From Adiantum capillus-veneris (Eukaryota > Streptophyta > Polypodiopsida > Polypodiales > Pteridaceae), in the NCBI GenBank assembly GCA_014529385.2, contig CM043952.1, positions 63,228,870 to 63,292,869 of the forward strand: a DNA stretch of 64,000 nt. Reading direction: 5' to 3'. The first letter of the stretch is position 1. Each line of letters begins with the position of its first letter. Under the pieces are notes generated by a model. The model worked only from the letters and a program-made list of their open reading frames with translations, had not been told where the DNA came from and did no database searches. Below, piece after piece: positions 24,134 through 32,340 of this stretch. The position numbers were made by a program, and so were the translations under genes.

Positions 24134-24556
24134 TCAAGGAAAGAGGATATTATATAAACCGGGTGGCCACCCTAAGGCTAGGCCTCTATCCTCATCATCT
24201 AGATAAATAAAATCGTTGTCCGTGAGGCCATAGTCTTCCTCGGTCTCTATTAGTTCCTCTTCATCATCCTCTTGTGCAAGCATGCTAATCAAGAACCTCA
24301 CGATGCGTGGATACTCATCTTGTGCAAAAGAATAAGCATGTGCCATTGGAGACACATTCGCTACTGGGTAGGGATCACTAGTTAGCCATAGACGTATCAG
24401 CCATTCTAACTCCTCAAAATTTCTCTCACATGCAAGGCTCTCTATCAAATCCCATTCGCAAGAAAGTATAGGGTAGCATACGTAGAACACTTGAGGAAAA
24501 GACAAAGGGTACCTTTCATCAAAAATAGAAGTGCATGCCTCTGGTGAAGTAGCCAT
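24134..24556 (-). CDS. Accessory ORF between pol and 3' LTR (unknown function)
   Basis: 140 codons from the ATG at 24,556, chosen because its context GAAATGGCT is a strong plant start; the frame extends three codons further upstream without an ATG. The protein starts MATSPEACTS, has aromatic segments (FPQVFYVCYP, FEELEWLIRLWLT) and ends with a very acidic stretch of Asp/Glu (about residues 100-130). No signal peptide, membrane helix or known domain. It occupies the slot where env-like or other extra ORFs sit in some gypsy lineages. A TATA box lies 170 bp upstream and a CA-rich leader lies between, so it may be transcribed separately. Confidence 0.6.
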   Translation of the reverse strand: MATSPEACTSIFDERYPLSFPQVFYVCYPILSCEWDLIESLACERNFEELEWLIRLWLTSDPYPVANVSPMAHAYSFAQDEYPRIVRFLISMLAQEDDEEELIETEEDYGLTDNDFIYLDDEDRGLALGWPPGLYNILFP

Positions 24557-24727
24557 TTCTGACAAGACAGATAGATTTGGTTAGGCCTTTAAAACATAAG
24601 AGTTGTTTTTGTGTGTTGCTTGAATTGATACGGTGAATTTGGACTTATATGTAAGATCTGATAGGGTTCTCTCTCGTTGCTAGTCGCTCTTGCTCTTTAC
24701 TATTTTTGTTTTGTGTGAGTATAAGGC

Positions 24728-24737
24728 TATATATATA
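24728..24737 (-). promoter_or_regulatory. TATA box for the accessory ORF
   Basis: TATATATATA between the pol stop (24,837) and the accessory ATG (24,556). The sequence between has A/C-rich, leader-like character. Inferred internal promoter. Confidence 0.5.
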
Positions 24738-24836
24738 CATTCCCTAAGATTGGAATTGAGAGGTCAGGGAGGAAGGTTGAGAGGGGAGCGAGTGAATGAT
24801 TGATGTTAGCAAACACTCCCCCCTTCCTTGGGTAGA

Positions 24837-27800
24837 TCATACCTTTTGGAATGAGGTCGTCACCTTTTGAAACCAATTGTTCCAAGTTGTTATGGGTGAA
24901 GGTTTTAACCAATAGTTTTCGACCGCCCTATGCGTTTCATCTAGTTGCAAGGGTGGTAAGGTACTCTCCCATGATTTTATTTGCAACGTTGTTGTAGGTG
25001 GTGAACTTACCCCGGGAGGTGCAAACTCTTTCGTGCTTGTATGGATATGTACAGTGGTAGGTGGAGGTTGTGTCGAAGCTTCTATTTGCGTATAGGAACT
25101 ACATGAAGAGCAAGAAGCTTCATTTGATTTCCCTGTTCCTGAGCTAGGTGGAACAAATCGTTCTTTCTTTGGTACCCAAAATAGCTCTAGAGCGGGTGTG
25201 TAATATTCCATGATTTTTTCCTTTCCGCGATTTTCAATTTGTTTTGGAGCCACAGGATTGGGTTTACATGGGCCAGGTGACAGGTAAGAGTACACTTTAC
25301 GTTTGGGCACCCAGATTTGATCATTTCCTTCATAGTATCCTTGGGCTTCCAATAGTCGTTTAGGAATCCAACGCAACGTTTCTTTACATTTCTTGGAGTG
25401 AGTGGGACGGTTCTTACGAGGTTTTCGTTTTTTTGCATCAACCATGCTCACTACAGAGGCTTTAGGGACCCACTTGTATGTTTTCTCTGTTATATTAGGA
25501 TGGTTCTTGTGTGTCTCAAGCTTTCTTTCAACTACATCAGTTGAAGCTCTAGAGAGTTGGGCTATGGGGACGTATGGTTCAACCTCCTGGACATGCAATG
25601 TCTTGGGTTTTATTTCCTTAGGCAATATCTCAGGGACTATGGCTTGAGTGGTAGGGCTAAGAGTTGGTTTTTGCGTTGTAACACCCCCAGTCCCCCAATC
25701 AATAGTGCATTTGGTGGCTATCATCCACGTGCGGCCTAGGTTTATATTACCCTCCATAGTTCCAGTAGGCATGACCAAAAAGTCTTGAGCTACAATTCCA
25801 TTGTCATAACTGACAGAAGTGTGCCAGATTCCAAAAACCGTAGTTTTTTTCTTGTTGACACCCTTGACTTGGATAATACTCTCAGATAGAGGTGGCTTCC
25901 CTAACTGACACCACACCCCATAGGATAGCAGATTATATTTAGCACCCGTGTCCAATAAGGCGTTATATAGCACTTTTCCATAGGCACTATTTAACTCAAT
26001 AGGGTATCGTAGAGGTGTGTCAGAGTCCAACCCATCCTCTTCGATTTCCACGTGGAATGCATTTGTGACTCCAAGGTTAGCCTCTCGTTTTTGTCTTATA
26101 CGTTGTTGTCGCTCCTTACCCTCAGCTTGAGCTTGTATCTTGTTTAACTCAGTTTGTGCTTTGGCGGCCTTCTTTTGATGAATGGCCCGTAGTTCTTCTT
26201 GGCTTAAAGGATCATAATATCTTTTGAATTTACTCACATTGAGGAATCCAATGGTTTCAACTCCATCAAGAGTTTCCACACGAAGGGTACCTTGTGGGGT
26301 AATTTCACATACTCTATATGGTCCTTTACCATCATATTTCAACTTTTTCTTCTCTTTACGTACTCCATACATAAGGACTTTATCACCAACTTTGATGTCC
26401 TTGTCCTTCACATGGCGATCAAACCACTTCTTTCTCCTATTCTTCTCCACAAGAGCATTTTGCACAGCCAACTGTCTCTCTTCGTCTAGTTTTTCTAAGA
26501 TATACAAACGCTCGGTTAAGGGGTTACCATTCCATCCTTCTTGCGAAGCTACCCTAAGACTAGGAATGACAAACTCCCAAGGCATAACCGCTTCTTGGCC
26601 GTATACCATTTTGAATGGTGTACAATTAATAGCCACTTTATAAGCAGTACGACAAGCCCATAGAGCAGATGTCAACTTCAAATCCCAATCAGTGCAATGA
26701 GCTTCTACCGTCTTGGTTAAAATAGAGATTAGAGTCTTGTTGGTGCTCTCGGCTTGTCCATTAGCTTGCGGGTAATAAGGTGTAGACTTATGGTGGGATA
26801 TCATAAAGGTCGTGGTAAGCTCTCTTATTACCTCATTTATAAAATGGGTACCATTATCACTAACAATTTCAAAAGGGCAACCAAATCTTGTGATAATGTT
26901 CTCAAAAAGAAACTTAGCTGTTGTCCTCGCGTCAGCTTTTTGTGAAGCCTTAGCTTCAGCCCACTTTGTTACATAGTCCGTAGCAACTAGAATATATCGA
27001 GATTGAGTGTTGCGAGCTGCGGGACTAATTGGACCTACAAAGTCTAAGCCCCATTTTTCAAATGGTTGGGTTACTTTAATAGGATGTAAGGGCATTCTGT
27101 CTTTGCGCTGTGTGGTCTTGTAACATTGGCACTCATCACACCCTTTTGTAAAAAGTGATGCATCCTTAAATAAAGTTGGCCACCAATAGCCTGATTGCAA
27201 CACCTTTCTAGCAGTCAGGTCTCCTGAAAAATGTCCTCCTGCTATGCCCATATGTGCTTCTTGCAAGATATACAAATATTCATCCTCGCGGGCACAACGC
27301 CTAAGAATATCGTCCTTGCCTAATCTATACAGAGTTCCGGCAATCAAACAATAGGGTTCACATTCTTTTACTAGCCTTCGAGCGATATCCTTACGAAGTT
27401 CCTTTGGTGGAAAACCATTAACTAAAAAGTTAACAATGTTCTCACTCCATTCAGGCATAGTCTCAACTCTTAATAGGAAAGTATCGGGTAATTCATCATC
27501 AACTCCTGTAGGGGCTTCACCATTGGGTATGCGAGACAAATGATCAGCCATGACGTGCCTTTTACCGGGTCTCACTACAATCGTGAAATCAAACTCCAGA
27601 AGAATTAACAACCATCGTGTGATTCTTCCTGTGGAGCATGGCTTGTTTACCAGATACAACAACGCTTGATGATCCACATAAAATACAAACTTGTTTGCCA
27701 GAAGGTAGTAGAGAAATTTCTTTACTGCATAAACCATTGCCAAACCTTCTCGCTCTGTAGTGGTGTAGTTCCTTTCAGCATCGTTCAATTGACGGCTTGC

Positions 27801-29615
27801 AAAGCTAATGGGATAGTCCAATTTATGTTCTCCTGGTTGAGTGAGAACACACCCAATAGCAAAGTTTGATGCATCAATATGCACATGGAAAATGACATCC
27901 CAGTTAGGTGTCCTTAAAATCGGAGCACTTGCTAGTGTTTTCTTCAATTGTTCATAGGCCTGGTCACACTCTTCAGTCCATTTAAATTCAATGAGAAGCT
28001 TGTACAAAGGACGTGCTATCTCAGCGAAAAATAAAATAAACCGTCGATGATAACCCACGTGTCCCATGAACCTTTGAACACCCTTGTAATTGGTTGGTGG
28101 TGGTAACTCTAGAATCACTTTAATTTTGCTCTCATCGGTTGAGATACCATTCTTGGATACTATATGCCCTAAAATAACTCCATGCTTGACCCAAAATTGG
28201 CATTTGAACGGGTTCAATGAGATACGATATAACCTACACTTTTCAAACACCTTCCGCAAACATGATAGATGTTCTTTCCAAGAAGAGTAAACACAAAGGT
28301 CGTCTAAGAAAGCTTCACAAAACTCTCTCAAATATTCTTTAAAAGTAGTGTTTATTAATCGTTGGAATGTAGCAGGGGCATTTGTTAAGCCAAAAGCCAT
28401 CACACGAAATGCAAACACGCCAAATTCCGTGATGAAGGCAGTTTTAGCTTGGTCCTCTAGCGCTATCGTGATTTGGTTGTATCCTGAGTACCCATCTAGA
28501 AAGCTATAAGCTTCCTTGCCTGCAGCTCTTTCGAGTACATGTTCGGAATATGGTAGGGGGTAATGGTCTCTTCTAGTAGCTGCATTAACTTTTTTGAGGT
28601 CCACGCACACCCTGAGTTTCCCATTCTTTTTTGGCACGATAACTATTGGAGACACCCATTCAGAGTGTTCAATAGGATATATGAACCCACATTTGATAAG
28701 CTTTTCTAGTTCTTCTTGAATGATCTTTGCGTACTTAGGATTCATCGGGTAGGGTCTTTGTTGTACGGGCTTCGCACTGCTAATCATAGGGATTGTATGT
28801 TGGACCACAGAAGGTGGAACACCTTTCATATCATGGTATGTCCAAGCGAATATGTCCTTGAATTCCTTGAGAAGCTCTTTGAGGACCGCCTCTTCAACTT
28901 CTGTGAGGTCTTGGGCAATAAAAACAGGTTTTGATTCTTCACCGGGGTCGGCTAATTCTATTTCTTTAACTATTGCCGGACCATCATAGATTCCATTATT
29001 CCCATCGATAGGTATTCTTTGGGCTTTTGTGTACACAACCTTTGCTTCCCCTGTGGTGTAAGATTTGAAATGTTCTGGTGCAGGATGCAAGTCTGTGGAT
29101 TCTGGTTGTGCTTTGGTTTGTGCTTCCATTTCTGCTTTCTTGTGTTGTCGAGCTAACTCTTGGTTTTGACGCCTCCTTGCAGTGCGGCTCAACTTTGGCT
29201 TGTCTATGATCTCTAATTGGGCTATGTCATGGGGTCGTGGTCTACACCACATAACATTTTGGAGATATTCACCCCAATTGTCTACCAATTTTCGATGAGC
29301 ATCACATGCTCCTATATAACTGAGCCATTCTGCTGAGGATCTCTTCTTTTTTATCCTAGCACGTACATTGGCTCGATATCGACGCCTCTTAAGGTTTTTC
29401 TTTTTCTTATTTGAGACCTGCTTTTGATTTGCATTTAGATCTGGCTCACTAAAGGAGTCCTCGTTGGTGTCCTCTTCACTCTCGGAGGAGCTATCATGGG
29501 TTGATGTGCTCGGTCCTTCCGAATGTTTTGACTCTGAACTTGCTCCACTCTTTAATTCATGAGATTCAGAATCCGTTTCACTCTGGAAGTCAGTTGTCTG
29601 AGTCGTGTTGGTTAA
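24837..29615 (-). CDS. Gypsy pol: RT, RNase H, integrase, second retropepsin-like domain
   Basis: The frame is open from about 29,615 and needs no ATG, overlapping the end of the protease frame, so a +1 shift is likely. A basic cluster (KKKKNLKRRR) precedes RT. RT has WVSPIVIVPKKNGKLRVC and FLDD (catalytic pair at 28,299-28,304). RNase H has the HIDAS box and ends ADHLSRI. Integrase has H-x6-H, CDEC, then Asp (27,042-27,044), Asp (26,856-26,858) and Glu (26,748-26,750), a D-D35-E spacing, and a GPY-like GPYRV. After integrase comes LLDTGAKYNLLS (DTG at 25,944-25,952), a second aspartic-protease-like domain, then four W(V/I)PK motifs (25,168-25,475). No stop or frameshift within 4.7 kb. Confidence 0.93.
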   Translation of the reverse strand, partial: LTNTTQTTDFQSETDSESHELKSGASSESKHSEGPSTSTHDSSSESEEDTNEDSFSEPDLNANQKQVSNKKKKNLKRRRYRANVRARIKKKRSSAEWLSYIGACDAHRKLVDNWGEYLQNVMWCRPRPHDIAQLEIIDKPKLSRTARRRQNQELARQHKKAEMEAQTKAQPESTDLHPAPEHFKSYTTGEAKVVYTKAQRIPIDGNNGIYDGPAIVKEIELADPGEESKPVFIAQDLTEVEEAVLKELLKEFKDIFAWTYHDMKGVPPSVVQHTIPMISSAKPVQQRPYPMNPKYAKIIQEELEKLIKCGFIYPIEHSEWVSPIVIVPKKNGKLRVCVDLKKVNAATRRDHYPLPYSEHVLERAAGKEAYSFLDGYSGYNQITIALEDQAKTAFITEFGVFAFRVMAFGLTNAPATFQRLINTTFKEYLREFCEAFLDDLCVYSSWKEHLSCLRKVFEKCRLYRISLNPFKCQFWVKHGVILGHIVSKNGISTDESKIKVILELPPPTNYKGVQRFMGHVGYHRRFILFFAEIARPLYKLLIEFKWTEECDQAYEQLKKTLASAPILRTPNWDVIFHVHIDASNFAIGCVLTQPGEHKLDYPISFASRQLNDAERNYTTTEREGLAMVYAVKKFLYYLLANKFVFYVDHQALLYLVNKPCSTGRITRWLLILLEFDFTIVVRPGKRHVMADHLSRIPNGEAPTGVDDELPDTFLLRVETMPEWSENIVNFLVNGFPPKELRKDIARRLVKECEPYCLIAGTLYRLGKDDILRRCAREDEYLYILQEAHMGIAGGHFSGDLTARKVLQSGYWWPTLFKDASLFTKGCDECQCYKTTQRKDRMPLHPIKVTQPFEKWGLDFVGPISPAARNTQSRYILVATDYVTKWAEAKASQKADARTTAKFLFENIITRFGCPFEIVSDNGTHFINEVIRELTTTFMISHHKSTPYYPQANGQAESTNKTLISILTKTVEAHCTDWDLKLTSALWACRTAYKVAINCTPFKMVYGQEAVMPWEFVIPSLRVASQEGWNGNPLTERLYILEKLDEERQLAVQNALVEKNRRKKWFDRHVKDKDIKVGDKVLMYGVRKEKKKLKYDGKGPYRVCEITPQGTLRVETLDGVETIGFLNVSKFKRYYDPLSQEELRAIHQKKAAKAQTELNKIQAQAEGKERQQRIRQKREANLGVTNAFHVEIEEDGLDSDTPLRYPIELNSAYGKVLYNALLDTGAKYNLLSYGVWCQLGKPPLSESIIQVKGVNKKKTTVFGIWHTSVSYDNGIVAQDFLVMPTGTMEGNINLGRTWMIATKCTIDWGTGGVTTQKPTLSPTTQAIVPEILPKEIKPKTLHVQEVEPYVPIAQLSRASTDVVERKLETHKNHPNITEKTYKWVPKASVVSMVDAKKRKPRKNRPTHSKKCKETLRWIPKRLLEAQGYYEGNDQIWVPKRKVYSYLSPGPCKPNPVAPKQIENRGKEKIMEYYTPALELFWVPKKERFVPPSSGTGKSNEASCSSCSSYTQIEASTQPPPTTVHIHTSTKEFAPPGVSSPPTTTLQIKSWESTLPPLQLDETHRAVENYWLKPSPITTWNNWFQKVTTSFQKV

Positions 29616-30525
29616 AGTCTTCTATTGAGCTATCGGTGTCACTGTCAGATTGGTCCACAATTGCCTTGCCCTTAGAAGATGCATGTATGGCACTTATCAT
29701 GTTCAGAGGTGCAATTTGTGGTACCTCTTCCCCCTCTGGTGTGACCCAAGTGGTTCCTCTATTTCCCCAGGTATCTATGGTTGCAGCTAGGTGTACCCAG
29801 TCTACGTTGACTGATTCCGTCATACCCGGTAACACATCCATGTAAGGAGAATCTTGGCCAATGTCTGTATCCTTCTTACAGGTGTAACAATATTGTAGTG
29901 GGGCCGAGTGAACTGTGGTGTCAGAGCGATGATCAATAATGGTTTTACTCCCTAAGGGGTGTACCTTACCAGTCACCAAATCCACTCTAAGGACAGAGTC
30001 TTGGAATTGCAAATAGACATGATTTTTAGACCAATCATGAACCATTTGTGCTTCCCTCATGAATGGTCGTCCTAAAATCATTTCATATGACATAGGGTGT
30101 TTAGAAAAATCCATTACAATGAACGTATGTCGTACCTTGTGTCCTAGAACTTTGATCTTAAGATCCTTGAGCATCCTCATAGGTTTGGCTATGGTACCAT
30201 TTGCCATCTTTACCACAATGTTAGTAACACTGAGGCAGGGTTTTCCCATGGATTCCCAACAATCTTTTGTGACGATGCTAACTCCCGCACCAGCATCAAG
30301 AATTCCCTTTATAGTTAATCCCTTGGTAGTGATGGGTAGGGTCGCATTAGACTCGTCGCCTTCAAAATACTGCCCTAATTCGTTAATGGGTACCTCGATC
30401 ACAGACTCGTGTCCATCTAAGTCAAGTGATTGCACATGATTTTCCTCATCAATCATAATCGAGTCAGGCCTATTTGGTTGCGCAAACTGCGGTAATCCCG
30501 TTCGTAGCTCTCCATTAAGGAATGC
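29590..30525 (-). CDS. Gypsy aspartic protease (first, canonical position)
   Basis: Open from directly after the TGA that ends the gag knuckle ORF; the first ATG is at 30,456. The domain has TIKGILDAGAGVSIV with active-site triplet DAG rather than DTG/DSG, then MILGRPFM near the end. Non-chromoviral plant gypsy proteases often have D-x-G variants, so this need not be dead. An acidic tail runs into the overlap with pol. It should process Gag-Pol, unless the second protease-like domain in pol does. Confidence 0.85.
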   Translation of the reverse strand, partial: AFLNGELRTGLPQFAQPNRPDSIMIDEENHVQSLDLDGHESVIEVPINELGQYFEGDESNATLPITTKGLTIKGILDAGAGVSIVTKDCWESMGKPCLSVTNIVVKMANGTIAKPMRMLKDLKIKVLGHKVRHTFIVMDFSKHPMSYEMILGRPFMREAQMVHDWSKNHVYLQFQDSVLRVDLVTGKVHPLGSKTIIDHRSDTTVHSAPLQYCYTCKKDTDIGQDSPYMDVLPGMTESVNVDWVHLAATIDTWGNRGTTWVTPEGEEVPQIAPLNMISAIHASSKGKAIVDQSDSDTDSSIEDFNQHDSDN

Positions 30526-32340
30526 TCAAAGTGCAAGGAATAACTCAGGATCTCCATACAGCTTTGCTATGATCGTGGTTCGGACCTCAGAAGACATGAA
30601 GTCCACTAGTTTGGCAACATTCATTGGCATTTTGCAGGGTGTAGGTCCTTGACTAGGAACTGGTGAGGATGGAATCTCATATTCCTCAATGGGATCGGGT
30701 ATTCCTTCGTTAAACATCCTTTCCAACAAGAAAGGTGTATGCTCACTTTCTGATGTCCCGTCCTCACTCCCTTCTTGGATGATACTAGATATGGCTAACG
30801 GTCTATGGTTCATGTGGGGTGGATGAACTTGCGTGGGAAACACTGTGTCATGAATTTTGACATGCATGGGTTCTGGTTCTAGTTCCCCTTGAGTCTCCTC
30901 CACTAAACCTCTTAGATGTTTCACCTGCTCAATCTCGTCTACTGGGTTTGGGTACGTCCCAATCTTCTTTTTACGATTCTTCCCTTTTTGCCCCTGCGGT
31001 TTATCTTGGGGGTCTTGGATTGGATTTGGAAACACTTGTGGTGTTTTCAGAGGCTCTTTATGGTTTTCTCTTATTCGGTTTTCATTTGGTTCCATGTTAC
31101 GGTTTTCTTTGTCGGTCTTTCCCTTTGTGGTATTGGTTCTAGTCTCCATTGTCTCGATTGAATCTGAATCATCCTCGAGGTCATTCATATACACGGGGTC
31201 ATCTCCTGTTCCTATGTTTGTTTTGGAACTTGGCTTTGAATTTCCCGTATTCTGCGACCTCTTCCTTCGTGTCTTCTTTTTCTTTGCTTGGATAACTGAC
31301 GCGGTATCTCTCTCTTCGAGGATATGGCCTGGCCCTTGAAGCATGGACCGTGTCATCGCATAAGCGGGTGCGACGGGTGGTATTGGCAATGTCACACTAG
31401 CAATTTCGACCAAATTTAGGGGTGTGATTTTAGGCGCATTTGGGTTATAGGGGCATTGGGCAATCAAGTGATCTATGCCACAACGATTACATGTGAGTAT
31501 TGGCATTGCAGACGTGCTCCCTTGATTCATTTGCATCTGTGCAGCATTCTTTTGCAGCCTAATAGGGCACTCCGCTGCCCGATGTAGTCCACCACACTCG
31601 TAGCATTGAAGAGGTGGCCTCCTAGCCTGGGTGTTGATATTTTGACCTCTGGATGCGAGAGCAGCAGCTTGATAAACCGGCTTGACTTGCCCCCAACAAT
31701 CTTCCATGTAGTATATAGGACACTCTTCCAATGTATCAAGTCCGTAGGCAATACTAGTGTCTATTTCCTCCTCACAGCCATCTGCATAAGCATTAGATGG
31801 CTTGCAACCCACTTGGTTCATAGGGGCGACTCTTGGATGCGGGGGCTGCGGTCCTAGCACAGGAGGTGGTAGCGGTGTAGCTTGTACAACATTTTGAGAT
31901 CTAGGGACCATGTGTTGCGGTAGTTGCTCAACAGGTGGAGCAGGCATCAATACAGGAGCTCGAGGCGCATCCGTCCAGGCTACAGGTGGTCTATTTTCCA
32001 TCATACGTTTGATCATTAAACAATCCTTAGCTTGGTGACCATACCTACCACATGTGTTGCAAGTTCCATTAAATTTTACTCTAAACGTAGGGCACTCACT
32101 AGTGCTATGTGGACCTAAGCAAATGGAACACCATTGTTGCTCCCTTCTTGGATACATGTGACTATTTTGAGGGGGTCGATTATCCTTAAGAGACTCTTGG
32201 ATTGCCTTGGTGAGTTCTGTCAAGAATGTCTCAAATAACTTTGGCTCATTGGCAATGGGCTTTGCAGTCATGGGTTCATACTCAATGGCTTGTGAGCTAG
32301 TGGATCTCGTGTCAGTAGAGACCCTCATGCCTGCTATCAT
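30526..32340 (-). CDS. Gag ORF2: nucleocapsid with four zinc knuckles
   Basis: ATG at 32,340 overlaps the stop of the preceding gag ORF in TGATG. Four knuckles: CSICLGPHSTSEC and CNTCGRYGHQAKDC (about residues 71-107), CYECGGLHRAAEC (about 246-258), CNRCGIDHLIAQC (about 284-296). Three use C-x2-C-x3-H-x4-C, one residue shorter than usual; the second is canonical. Proline-rich and then Lys/Glu-rich low complexity follows. It ends at TGA (30,526-30,528), in frame with the protease. It would bind RNA in the particle. Most plant gypsy Gags carry one knuckle. Confidence 0.85.
   Translation of the reverse strand: MIAGMRVSTDTRSTSSQAIEYEPMTAKPIANEPKLFETFLTELTKAIQESLKDNRPPQNSHMYPRREQQWCSICLGPHSTSECPTFRVKFNGTCNTCGRYGHQAKDCLMIKRMMENRPPVAWTDAPRAPVLMPAPPVEQLPQHMVPRSQNVVQATPLPPPVLGPQPPHPRVAPMNQVGCKPSNAYADGCEEEIDTSIAYGLDTLEECPIYYMEDCWGQVKPVYQAAALASRGQNINTQARRPPLQCYECGGLHRAAECPIRLQKNAAQMQMNQGSTSAMPILTCNRCGIDHLIAQCPYNPNAPKITPLNLVEIASVTLPIPPVAPAYAMTRSMLQGPGHILEERDTASVIQAKKKKTRRKRSQNTGNSKPSSKTNIGTGDDPVYMNDLEDDSDSIETMETRTNTTKGKTDKENRNMEPNENRIRENHKEPLKTPQVFPNPIQDPQDKPQGQKGKNRKKKIGTYPNPVDEIEQVKHLRGLVEETQGELEPEPMHVKIHDTVFPTQVHPPHMNHRPLAISSIIQEGSEDGTSESEHTPFLLERMFNEGIPDPIEEYEIPSSPVPSQGPTPCKMPMNVAKLVDFMSSEVRTTIIAKLYGDPELFLAL

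Noticed and set aside
30059-30439. Plus-strand 126-codon ORF opposite the protease
   Set aside because: Antisense shadow of a clear retropepsin coding region.
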